A stretch of DNA of 64,000 nucleotides from Mesorhizobium sp. B2-1-1 (lineage in GTDB: Bacteria > Pseudomonadota > Alphaproteobacteria > Rhizobiales > Rhizobiaceae). The position numbers were made by a program, and so were the translations under genes. Shown here piece after piece: positions 44,735 to 52,882 of this stretch (positions within the stretch are counted from its first letter, which is position 1; every line of letters begins with the position of its first letter). The stretch lies in assembly GCF_006442975.2 (NCBI RefSeq), contig NZ_CP083954.1, positions 4,409,501 through 4,473,500 of the forward strand, read 5' to 3'. The notes beneath the pieces were generated by a model, which saw only the letters and a program-made list of their open reading frames with translations, was not told the origin of the DNA and ran no database searches.

Positions 44735-44809
44735 GAGGTGAACCGAATTTGCACGAACCGGGAAAACATATCACTTTTTGGGAAGCCGCTTCACTGCTTT
44801 CTTTGGGGC

Positions 44810-46399
44810 ATGGAAAAACCGGTGACGACATCGGCGCAAGAAACCGCTCTTGCCTGCCTCGACGGCATCCAGCCGCTGCTGTCGGCCTGGACGCGCACCA
44901 TCTTCGACTTCGGCGAAACCGCCTGGCGCGAGTACCAATCAGCAGATTGGTATGTCGATCGGCTGAAGCGCGAGGGGTTTGCGGTCGAGGAAGGCTCCGC
45001 GGGCATGCCGACGGCCTTCTGCGCCCACTGGACCAATGGGGACGGTCCGACCATCGGCATGTATGCCGAATATGACGCCGTGCCCGGCAACTGCCAGGAC
45101 GCTGCCACGGTGAAGCGGCCCCGCCCAGGGCTCGGCTCCGAAGCCGGCGGCCATACCGATCCGCACTCGGGCCTGGGCATGGCCAGCCTGGGCGGTCTGC
45201 TCGCCACAAAGGCCGCCATGCAGCGCCACGGCATTGCAGGCACGCTGCGCTTCACCGGCGAGCCGGCGGAGAAGGTGCGCGGCTCGAAACCGATCCATGC
45301 AGCCAAAGGCTATTATGACGGCCTTGCCGGCATGATCTCCTTCCATCCCTTCTACATGCTGCCGCTCTGCAACACTGCGCGCTGGGACACCCATTGCGGC
45401 GCTGCCTACGCGATGATCTATCGCTTCATCTGCGATGAGCCCGAGAATTGGGCACGCGCCGCCGGCGACGGCGCCCCGATCCCGCAGGCACATTCGGCGG
45501 TTCGCGCGCCCGGCGCCAACGACGCGCTGATGACGATGTACATAGCCTCCAAGGCGCTGCGCGATTCCATGCTGCCGCACCAGGGCGGCTGGTCGATCAG
45601 CGAGACGATCCTGACGGCGGGCCAGGCCACCGCCGACAATCTGCCGGCAGGCCTTGCCGAGATCCAGTACATGATCCGTGTTCCGACCATCGCCATGGCC
45701 GAGCAGGTCACCGCCGTGCTCGACCGAAACGCCTCGGCCGCCGCCGCGATCAGCGGCTGCCACTACGAACGGCACTGGGTTTCGAAGTCGCGGCCGGGGC
45801 TGGCCAATCATGCCATGGCCGGGATCGCCTATGAGGCGTTGGCGAGCGTCGGCCCGCCCCGCTGGGACGAGGCGGCGAAGAAGATCGCCCGCGAGATCCA
45901 GGTCAATGCCGGTGGGGTGGCGAGCGAAAACCCCTTCATCGACGAGCTGGAGCGGCTGATTGAACCACAGGAGGCAGAGGCGATCCTGCGCCGCGACCTG
46001 CCGCCGTCGCAGGTGAGCTCGACCTCGGACGACTACACCGACATGAGCTGGCACACGCCGACAGCGCGTTTCTATGTCGCCCGCCCTGCCCTGCGTTCGG
46101 CAAACGATCATGTTTTTCCAGCTTGGGCGATGAACGCGCTGGGTGGCATCCCGGCGACCATCGACCCGATGGTCATCTGCGCGGCGAAGACCGTCGCGCT
46201 ATCCGCCCTTCGCCTGCTGGAAGACAAGGCCGCGCGCGACATGGCGATGGACGAGTTCGTCACCCGAACCGGCGGCGGCATTGGCGGTTCGACCTGGATC
46301 GCCCCGCTCTGCGACTACGATCCGCCCATCAACTTCCGCTGGCCGGAATATGTCACCACGCCGCGCGGCCGCGACTGGTGGATACCAAGCAAGCTATGA
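44810..46399 (+). CDS. M20-family amidohydrolase, AbgB-like, with unusual metal-site motif
   Basis: A metal-dependent amidohydrolase of 529 residues, like the p-aminobenzoyl-glutamate hydrolase/IAA-amino-acid hydrolase branch. Seen: GMYAEYDAVPG (83-93) in place of the common catalytic Asp loop, GGHTDPHSGLGM (113-124) as His-Asp-His metal motif, and TGEPAEKVRGSKP (149-161), where the second Glu of the usual EE pair is Lys155. C-terminal TGGGIGGSTWIAPL and DYDPPINFRWPE. The ATG at 44810 is best; the frame is open far upstream but overlaps LysR. Followed 28 bases later by the amidinohydrolase gene, so co-transcribed. Confidence 0.88.
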   Translation: MEKPVTTSAQETALACLDGIQPLLSAWTRTIFDFGETAWREYQSADWYVDRLKREGFAVEEGSAGMPTAFCAHWTNGDGPTIGMYAEYDAVPGNCQDAATVKRPRPGLGSEAGGHTDPHSGLGMASLGGLLATKAAMQRHGIAGTLRFTGEPAEKVRGSKPIHAAKGYYDGLAGMISFHPFYMLPLCNTARWDTHCGAAYAMIYRFICDEPENWARAAGDGAPIPQAHSAVRAPGANDALMTMYIASKALRDSMLPHQGGWSISETILTAGQATADNLPAGLAEIQYMIRVPTIAMAEQVTAVLDRNASAAAAISGCHYERHWVSKSRPGLANHAMAGIAYEALASVGPPRWDEAAKKIAREIQVNAGGVASENPFIDELERLIEPQEAEAILRRDLPPSQVSSTSDDYTDMSWHTPTARFYVARPALRSANDHVFPAWAMNALGGIPATIDPMVICAAKTVALSALRLLEDKAARDMAMDEFVTRTGGGIGGSTWIAPLCDYDPPINFRWPEYVTTPRGRDWWIPSKL

Positions 46400-46427
46400 C
46401 CGCAAACGCCCATACGAGGAGAACCGC

Positions 46428-47360
46428 ATGACCGTTCATGACCGCATCATCGCCGAGCCGTTTTCGCTGCAGCGCCGCAACCCGGCCGGCGGCACCAAGC
46501 CGCTGACATCGTGGGGTTTCGCCAACGAGACCGACGTCTTGACCGACGTGCTGCTCGGCTCGCCCAATTTCCTGCGCCATCTCTCGACCAGTTCGCTGTC
46601 GCGGAAACACCTGCGCGAGGCACCCTGCAACGTGCAGATCGCGCAGGCGCAACACAAGGATCTGGTCGCGGCCTACGAGCATTTCGGCGTCAACATCCAC
46701 TGGCACGAGCCGACGCCGGAGCTGCCGATGCAGGTCTACTCCCGCGATTCCAGCGTAATGACGCCCTACGGCGCCATCATCACCGCCATGGCCAATTGGT
46801 GGCGGCGCGGCGAGAATTACGCCGCCATCCGCACCTATGAAAAACTCGGTATCCCGATCTACGACATGGTCACCGCAGGCACCTTCGAGGGCGGCGATTT
46901 CAACGTCATCGAGGACGGCGTGGTGCTGATCGGCTGCGGCGGCGCCCGCACGCAGGAAGAAGGCGCCCGCCAGGTACAGGCCTGGTTCGAGAAGGAGGGC
47001 TGGGAAACACGTATCGCCTTCATCGACGAGTACTATGTCCATATCGACCTGATGGTGGTGCCGATCGCCGAAAAACTCACCGCCGTCTGCCTCGCCTGCA
47101 CCGAGCCGGGGATCGTCGACTGGCTGAGGGGCAAAGGGCACGAGATCATCGACGTGCCGTTCCAGGACACGATGGCGCTCGGTTGCAACTTCATGTCGCT
47201 GGGCAAGGACAGGGTGATCGCGCCGACATCCAGCCAGTCGCTGATCGGTCAACTCAAGGCGCGCGGCTTCGAAGTGGCGGCCGTCGACATGAGCGAGATC
47301 TCCAAGACCGGCGGCGGCATCCACTGCATGGCGCAGGCGCTGAAACGCGAGGCGGCCTGA
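46428..47360 (+). CDS. Amidinohydrolase of the arginine-deiminase/DDAH superfamily
   Basis: A cytosolic enzyme of 310 residues acting on guanidino or amidino groups. Motifs in order: MQVYSRDSSVMTPYG (101-115), TFEGGDFNV (152-160) with acidic residues, YVHIDLM (203-209) with catalytic His205, and GGGIHCMAQALKR (295-307) with catalytic Cys300. These match DDAH, arginine deiminase and amidinotransferases of one fold; the exact reaction cannot be fixed. AGGAG lies 8 bases before the ATG at 46428. It is next to the M20 gene and facing the LysR regulator. Confidence 0.9.
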   Translation: MTVHDRIIAEPFSLQRRNPAGGTKPLTSWGFANETDVLTDVLLGSPNFLRHLSTSSLSRKHLREAPCNVQIAQAQHKDLVAAYEHFGVNIHWHEPTPELPMQVYSRDSSVMTPYGAIITAMANWWRRGENYAAIRTYEKLGIPIYDMVTAGTFEGGDFNVIEDGVVLIGCGGARTQEEGARQVQAWFEKEGWETRIAFIDEYYVHIDLMVVPIAEKLTAVCLACTEPGIVDWLRGKGHEIIDVPFQDTMALGCNFMSLGKDRVIAPTSSQSLIGQLKARGFEVAAVDMSEISKTGGGIHCMAQALKREAA

Positions 47361-47415
47361 GCCCGGAACGGCAACCCCCATCTTCGCCGGCCTGATCAGC
47401 GTCAGGCGGGTGAAT

Positions 47416-47432
47416 GGCGGTTTGTAACCGCC
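47416..47432 (+). terminator. Short hairpin after the amidinohydrolase gene
   Basis: GGCGGTT pairs with AACCGCC around TGT. It lies 56 bases after the stop and may end the M20-amidinohydrolase transcript. There is no long U tract. Confidence 0.4.
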
Positions 47433-47566
47433 CCCATCAACAAACCCCGCAGGTGTGTCCTCGCCACCCTTGTGGGCGTCCGCAAATGGATGAATAGTCA
47501 GGGCGGCGTCGCCCTGAAACTGCCCGCTTGGTTTTCAGGCCGTGCCATAGCCGTCCGGGTTTTTGA

Positions 47567-49720
47567 ATGGTCAGTCCTGAACCACGCAAGAGAAGAGGTG
47601 CGATCGCCGCTCGGCTGCTGGCGCTCGACGCATGGATCGATTCCTCTCTCTACGAGATCGGGTTCAAGGCGCGCCAGTTCTGGGAGGGCGCGACGATTTT
47701 CTCGCGGCGCTTTCGCGTCAACGGCTGGCGCCGTGGCATCGTCGAGCTGTTGAGCGAAGGTTTCACGCTTGGCGCCGGCGGCATCGTCGTCATGCTGGCG
47801 CTGGCTATTCCCGCCTTCCAGGACACGGCCGGCGACTGGCGCGCCCAGGGCGACTTCGCCGTTACCTTCCTCGACCGTTATGGCAACGAGATCGGCCAAC
47901 GCGGCATCATCCAGCGCGATTCCGTGCCGGTCGACGAAATGCCCGATCATGTCATCAAGGCGGTGCTTGCCACCGAGGACCGGCGTTTCTTCGACCATTA
48001 CGGCATCGACGTTCTTGGCCTGTCGCGCGCAATCTTCGAAAATGTGCGGGCAAACTCCGTCGTCCAGGGCGGCTCCAGCATCACGCAGCAGCTCGCCAAG
48101 AACCTGTTCCTGACCAATGAGCGCACCTTCGAGCGCAAGATCAAGGAAGCCTTCCTGTCGCTGTGGCTCGAAGCCAATCTGTCGAAGAAGGAAATCTTGC
48201 AGCTCTATCTCGACCGCGCCTATATGGGCGGCGGCACATTCGGCATCGAGGCGGCGGCGGACTTCTATTTCGGCAAGAGCGTCAAGGACCTCAATCTCGC
48301 CGAGGCGGCGATGCTTGCAGGCCTGTTCAAGGCGCCGACCAAATACGCGCCGCACATCAACCTGCCGGCGGCGCGCGCGCGCGCCAATGTGGTGCTGTCC
48401 AATCTCGTCGATTCCGGCTTCATGACCGAGGGCCAGGTGCTGCAGGCAAGACTGCATCCGGCCGATGTCGTCGACCGCGGCGAACAGAAGAGCCCCGATT
48501 ATTTCCTCGACTGGGCCTTCGACGAGGTGAAGAAGATCGCCAAGCCCGGGCAGCACTCGCTGGTGGCGCACACCACCTTCGACGCCAACATCCAGAAGGC
48601 TGCGGAAGAGTCGGTGGAGTTCCACCTGCGCCAGTTCGGCAAGGAGTACAACGTCACCGAAGGGGCCGTGGTGGTCATCGAGACCAACGGTGCGGTGCGC
48701 GCGATCGTCGGCGGCCGCGACTATGGCGCCAGCCAGTTCAACCGCGCCACCAAGGCGCTGCGCCAGACCGGCTCCTCCTTTAAGCCCTACGTCTATGCAA
48801 CGGCGATGGAGCACGGCTTTACGCCGAATTCGATCGTATCAGGCGGGCCGATCAGCTGGGGCAGCTGGTCGCCGCACAATTACGGTGGCGAGTCGGCGGG
48901 CAAGGTCCCGCTGATCGTGGCCATGGCCAAGTCGATCAACACGGTGCCCGTGCGGCTTGCCAAGGACTATCTCGGCATCGGGCCGATCAAGGCGATGGCG
49001 GAATCATTCGGCGTGGAATCGCCGCTCGAAGCGCACAAGACCATGGTGCTCGGCACCTCGGGCATGACCGTGATGGACCAGGCGACGGGCTACAGCGTGT
49101 TCGCGCAGAACGGCTTCGTCGGCTCCAGGCATGGCATCACGCAGCTCGTCACCCGCACCGGCGAGGTGGTCTACGATTTCGCCAAGGATGCGCCGCCGCC
49201 GCATCGCGTGCTGTCCGAGCAGGCGCTGAAATCGATGAACACCATGCTTGTCGCGGTACCGGCGATGGGTACCGCCAGGCGCGCGCAGATCCCCAACATC
49301 GTCGTCGCCGGCAAGACCGGCACGACGCAATCCTACCGCGATGCCTGGTTCGTCGGCTTCACCGGCAACTACACGGCGGCCGTCTGGCTGGGCAACGACG
49401 ATTTCACGCCGACCAAGAACATGACAGGCGGCTCGCTGCCGGCGATGGTGTGGCAGCGGCTCATGGTCTATGCGCATCAGAACATCGACCTCAAGCCTAT
49501 CCCCGGCATCGACAAGCCCTTCGTCGACGAGGAGATCGCGGCCAAGGCCGCGGAAGCGCAGAAGAAGAGCGAGGAACAGGCAGCGGCCGATGCCGCCGCC
49601 GAACGGCCGCCGGTGCTGTCCAGCCGGACGACACAGACGCTCAGGGACATGACCCACCTGTTCGAAACGGCGCGCAGGCTCGGTGCATCGGCTCCGCCCG
49701 AAACGCTGTCGGCGCTGTGA
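47567..49720 (+). CDS. Penicillin-binding protein 1A-type bifunctional peptidoglycan synthase
   Basis: Bifunctional cell-wall enzyme of 717 residues: a membrane helix at about 65-84, a GT51 glycosyltransferase domain with ATEDRRFFDHYGID and GGSSITQQLAKNLFL, and a transpeptidase domain with SxxK at 403-406 (TGSSFKPYVYA), an SxN motif (KSINTVPV) and KTGT at 583-586. The tail is Ala/Glu-rich. The N-terminal basic stretch is cytoplasmic. It is of the smaller PBP1A kind found in Rhizobiales. The ATG at 47567 lacks a clear Shine-Dalgarno. Confidence 0.95.
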   Translation: MVSPEPRKRRGAIAARLLALDAWIDSSLYEIGFKARQFWEGATIFSRRFRVNGWRRGIVELLSEGFTLGAGGIVVMLALAIPAFQDTAGDWRAQGDFAVTFLDRYGNEIGQRGIIQRDSVPVDEMPDHVIKAVLATEDRRFFDHYGIDVLGLSRAIFENVRANSVVQGGSSITQQLAKNLFLTNERTFERKIKEAFLSLWLEANLSKKEILQLYLDRAYMGGGTFGIEAAADFYFGKSVKDLNLAEAAMLAGLFKAPTKYAPHINLPAARARANVVLSNLVDSGFMTEGQVLQARLHPADVVDRGEQKSPDYFLDWAFDEVKKIAKPGQHSLVAHTTFDANIQKAAEESVEFHLRQFGKEYNVTEGAVVVIETNGAVRAIVGGRDYGASQFNRATKALRQTGSSFKPYVYATAMEHGFTPNSIVSGGPISWGSWSPHNYGGESAGKVPLIVAMAKSINTVPVRLAKDYLGIGPIKAMAESFGVESPLEAHKTMVLGTSGMTVMDQATGYSVFAQNGFVGSRHGITQLVTRTGEVVYDFAKDAPPPHRVLSEQALKSMNTMLVAVPAMGTARRAQIPNIVVAGKTGTTQSYRDAWFVGFTGNYTAAVWLGNDDFTPTKNMTGGSLPAMVWQRLMVYAHQNIDLKPIPGIDKPFVDEEIAAKAAEAQKKSEEQAAADAAAERPPVLSSRTTQTLRDMTHLFETARRLGASAPPETLSAL

Positions 49721-49853
49721 TCGCGGCGCCTCTTCCCTTCTGCCTTCGGGAAGATGGAAAAGCCACACCTTGCGAATCCGCGTCCTGCGGCTTGCCACAC
49801 GACCCCGCGCCGCGATATCCCCGAGCGGCAATTCTTCATGCGCCCGGCCTTTC

Positions 49854-50438
49854 ATGCTCAAGAACGCCTTCCTGACGCTGCTTTCGCTTGCCATAGCCAT
49901 CGGCGGCGGCGGCGCCAGCGTCTGGTATGCGCTGAAAATGCAGGACGGCGTCGGGGCGATCAGGATCGGCCAGTGGACCGCCTTTCCCGATATCGGCACA
50001 CCCGCAGCCGACCCCTATTCCAAGGCCCGCGTGGCGCGCGAGGGCGTGCTCGCGCTCGGCCGCGCCGAAGGGCTGTCCTTTGTCGCCGAGGAGGACGCAG
50101 CTGGCGGAGAACTCAGGCGCGAATGTACCTACACGATCGAAGGCGGATTTCCGACCGCCCGATTCTGGACCCTCTACGCCGCCGACCAATCGCTCGGCGT
50201 GGTCGAGACCGGCAAATCGCGGCTTGCCGCGCTTCAATCCTATGGCGTGCTGCGCCAATCCGACAATTCGGTGCTCATTTCCGTCGGCCATCACCCGATG
50301 CCCGGCAATTGGCTGCTGACCGACGGTTCCGGCAGGATGTATTTCGTTTTGACATTCTACGACACGCCGATCGCCAGCAGCACCGGCCTGTCGGACGTTT
50401 CGCTGCCCAAGATCACCAAGGTCGGCTGCGATGCGTAG
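49854..50438 (+). CDS. DUF1214 domain protein
   Basis: A protein of 194 residues: one N-terminal membrane helix (AFLTLLSLAIAIGGGGASVWYAL), then a DUF1214 domain with GQWTAFPDIGTPAADPYSKA, ARFWTLYAADQ and a closing NWLLTDGSGRMYFVLTFYDTP. Anchored in the inner membrane and facing the periplasm, function unknown. The next gene, DUF1254, starts 8 bases before its stop, so they are coupled. The start at 49854 places the helix at the N-terminus. Confidence 0.88.
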   Translation: MLKNAFLTLLSLAIAIGGGGASVWYALKMQDGVGAIRIGQWTAFPDIGTPAADPYSKARVAREGVLALGRAEGLSFVAEEDAAGGELRRECTYTIEGGFPTARFWTLYAADQSLGVVETGKSRLAALQSYGVLRQSDNSVLISVGHHPMPGNWLLTDGSGRMYFVLTFYDTPIASSTGLSDVSLPKITKVGCDA

Positions 50439-51000
50439 TGTCTATGCCGCGACGCGCAGACTTCTACATGCCGTCCTGCTCGGCCTCGTCGGCGCCGGCA
50501 TCGTGCATATCGTCGTGCTGCTTCTGGTGCCTGAATTCTCGGAACGCGATGCCTGGTCGCGGCTGTCGATGACGTCGGATCTCTACCGGATGACCCGGCT
50601 CGATGCGGAGGCGGGCGGCGCGCCGGTGGTGAAATCGGTCGACCCGCTGTTTTATGCGACGGCTTGCCGGTTCGACCTCGATGAGGGAATGGTGAGGATC
50701 AGGGCGCCGGGCAATGTGCCCTTCTGGTCGGTGTCTGTCTATGACCGCAACGGCCACAACATCTATTCATTCAACGACCACACGGCGACCGGGGGCAAGC
50801 TGGATGCCGTGGTGCTGACGCCGGCGCAGATGATCGACATACGCAGGGACCTTCCCGAGGAGCTTCAGGGAGCGATCTTCGTCGAAGCGCCGATCGACGA
50901 GGGCATATTCGTCATCCGCAGCTTCGTGCCGGACGACAGCTGGAAGTCGATCGTGTCGCGCTTTCTGGAGCAGAGTTCGTGCGAGCTGCAGGACTTTTAG
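50431..51000 (+). CDS. DUF1254 domain protein
   Basis: A protein of 189 residues with one N-terminal membrane helix (LLGLVGAGIVHIVVLLLVP) and a short DUF1254 domain: DAWSRLSMTSDLYRMTR, CRFDLDEGMVRIRAPG, PFWSVSVYDRNGHNIYSFND. DUF1254 and DUF1214 are often fused in one protein in other bacteria; here they are split in two overlapping genes with reverse domain order. It is probably an inner-membrane complex partner. Stop at 50998-51000. Confidence 0.88.
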   Translation: MRSVYAATRRLLHAVLLGLVGAGIVHIVVLLLVPEFSERDAWSRLSMTSDLYRMTRLDAEAGGAPVVKSVDPLFYATACRFDLDEGMVRIRAPGNVPFWSVSVYDRNGHNIYSFNDHTATGGKLDAVVLTPAQMIDIRRDLPEELQGAIFVEAPIDEGIFVIRSFVPDDSWKSIVSRFLEQSSCELQDF

Positions 51001-51427
51001 ACCGCGGCCCGGACAATCCGCATCACAACAATCAAGGGCGGTGCCGCAGGGATGATTCGCGCCTCGGCCTCAAGAACGTTCAGTGGTGCGGCACTGGCGC
51101 GCGTGGCGATCCCGGCTTGTCAGGGCCGGCGGGCCGCGCTTCCCCCGCGGCGGACCGCTCATAGCGGATGCCGGGAAAGATGATTACCGCCGCCGGTATT
51201 TCGGTGGTTTGCTTTGCTCGATTGGTTGGTGCCGTTCTCGGCACGAAAGACAGTACCATGCCCATGGTTCGCGTATTCCTCTCGGTTGCCCCGGAGCACA
51301 ACGCAACGCCTCCAAATATCATTAAGGCCGGCAGAGGGTTAACGGAGCGCTAACGGATCCCAGCTAACTTGATCTTTGTTTTTGGCAATCGCGAAACCGA
51401 CACGGTTCCGGTCGAGCATGGTCAAGC
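51001..51427. other. Intergenic region upstream of the DUF2336 gene
   Basis: About 425 bases with no convincing gene; small open frames on both strands lack start signals and family features. The last 90 bases are richer in A/T and hold the CtrA-like element listed separately. Confidence 0.45.
51339..51354 (+). promoter_or_regulatory. CtrA-like binding site upstream of DUF2336
   Basis: TTAACGGAGCGCTAAC fits TTAA-N7-TTAAC with one mismatch (CTAAC in place of TTAAC). It lies about 75 bases upstream of the DUF2336 start. CtrA is the master cell-cycle regulator of alphaproteobacteria. A further CTAAC follows at about 51363. Confidence 0.4.
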
Positions 51428-52486
51428 GTGTATAGAGTATCGGGCGTATCCCTCGTGTCATCTTCGGACTTCAGGCAAATCGCGGCAGGGACGGAATCAG
51501 GAAAGGCCGAAAGGCTGTTCCGCGCAGCGGTGTCTGCGTTCTGCTCGCTCACCCGGCCATCCCGCCGTGAAATTGGCCAGCTCGAAGATCTGACGCTGCC
51601 GCTGTTCGACAACGTGTCCGCCGAATCGCGCCGCTACGTGGCGGCGGCCCTCTCTGAATGCGAATATGCTCCGGCCGGGCTGGTGCGGCGCCTGTGCGAG
51701 GAGCCGGTGGGCATCGCCGCCCCCTTGCTCATCCGCTCGCGCGCAGTCAGTGACATCGACCTCATTGCGCTGATCGGCCGGCACGGGCTGCCGCATGCGC
51801 GCGCGATCGCGCGCCGCAAGAACCTTAATCCGACTATCGCCGATCTGATCAGGGCACTGGAAAGGCCGACGCTGGTGCGGGTGCGCGATCCGGAAGCGGA
51901 AGCCTCTCCGGCACAAACCGCTCCCTCGAAGGCGCCGGCCGCCGACAGCGCGGCGAAGCAGCAGACGCCGGGCGTTGGTGCCGAAAATGCGCGGCGCAGA
52001 CTGCGCTCCATGATGCGGACCGGCGAGGAGGCGCAGGCGGCGCAGGTCGATCCGTTCACCGGAGCCGACACCTATGCCAAATTGCGCGAGACGGCGCTGA
52101 CCGGAAACGCCGCCTTCTTCCAGACCGCGCTCGCCGATGCGCTCGATATCGATTTCTCGACGGCCAGGTTGCTGACGGCGAACCAGAATTACATGCCGCT
52201 GCTGGCGGCGCTGCGCTCGCTCGACCTCAGCGAGGACCGGGCATTCCTTATCACGGTTGCCGTCTACTCCCGCGAGTTTCCGCATCCGCAGGCGATCCGC
52301 ACCTTTCTCGATCGCTACCGGCTCCTGCACCGCGACGCGGCGCTGGACAAGGTGCGGGAATGGAAGGCCGTGACCCTGTCCGATGTGGTTCGCGACGCCG
52401 CCCCCACCAACAGCGCCAGCCGCGAGGCGTCGAACAGTGACGATGCAGCGGCCTTCCCTGGCCTCAGGACATCTTCACGGAAATAA
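51428..52486 (+). CDS. DUF2336 family protein
   Basis: A cytosolic, mostly helical protein of 352 residues. The family DUF2336 is visible in LTLPLFDNVSAESRRYVAAAL, ALIGRHGLPHARAIARRKNL and the second half FFQTALADALDIDFSTARLL. A Pro/Ala-rich linker at about 148-175 separates two helical repeats. The function is unknown, though it is common in alphaproteobacteria near cell-cycle genes. The start is a GTG at 51428; a GTG at 51455 is also possible. Its 3' end overlaps the convergent DUF1491 gene by 23 bases. Confidence 0.88.
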   Translation: MYRVSGVSLVSSSDFRQIAAGTESGKAERLFRAAVSAFCSLTRPSRREIGQLEDLTLPLFDNVSAESRRYVAAALSECEYAPAGLVRRLCEEPVGIAAPLLIRSRAVSDIDLIALIGRHGLPHARAIARRKNLNPTIADLIRALERPTLVRVRDPEAEASPAQTAPSKAPAADSAAKQQTPGVGAENARRRLRSMMRTGEEAQAAQVDPFTGADTYAKLRETALTGNAAFFQTALADALDIDFSTARLLTANQNYMPLLAALRSLDLSEDRAFLITVAVYSREFPHPQAIRTFLDRYRLLHRDAALDKVREWKAVTLSDVVRDAAPTNSASREASNSDDAAAFPGLRTSSRK

Positions 52487-52811
52487 GCTCCTCGACAGGA
52501 ACAGCGCCGGCCTCGATCTCAACCACCCAGATGTCGGGATCGAATTTCTTCTCGCGTTCCAGTCTGGCGTCCAGCACCGAAGCATCGGCGGCGGTGGCGA
52601 GAAGGCTAAAGAAACGGTCGTCGGGCTTGGCCGAATCGTAGCTCGTCTGTGGCGCCGGCCCATAGAGAGCGATTTCACCAAGCCGGCTCCGCGTTAGAAC
52701 GAACACGGCGCCGGCTTCGGTCGCGCCGCGCTTGACCACGGCGGCAAACCCGCCCGCGCCGAAAACCCGACGCAACAGGGCCGATACCCAGAGATCCGTG
52801 GTCACGCGCAT
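52464..52811 (-). CDS. DUF1491 family protein
   Basis: A small protein of 115 residues: MRVTTDLWVSALLRRVFGAGGFAAVVKRG start, EAGAVFVLTRSRLGEIALYGPAPQ and final DPDIWVVEIEAGAVPVEELI. Conserved in alphaproteobacteria with no known function. It ends within the DUF2336 gene, sharing 23 bases. Upstream on the same strand lie the peptidoglycan-binding protein and the histidine kinase, with a 71-base gap. Confidence 0.88.
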   Translation of the reverse strand: MRVTTDLWVSALLRRVFGAGGFAAVVKRGATEAGAVFVLTRSRLGEIALYGPAPQTSYDSAKPDDRFFSLLATAADASVLDARLEREKKFDPDIWVVEIEAGAVPVEELISVKMS

Positions 52812-52882
52812 GAGAAAAGTCCGGACAGCATGCGGGCTATCTATCGGTATTTACACCGCTGGGCGAGCCGTTGTTTGCGCCG

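Noticed and set aside
44483..44809. N-terminal extension of the M20 gene
   Set aside because: The extension is antisense to the LysR DNA-binding domain and has no M20 features; the ATG at 44810 matches the family start.
47498..48814. Open frame of about 440 codons on the minus strand
   Set aside because: Antisense to the glycosyltransferase half of the PBP1A-type gene.
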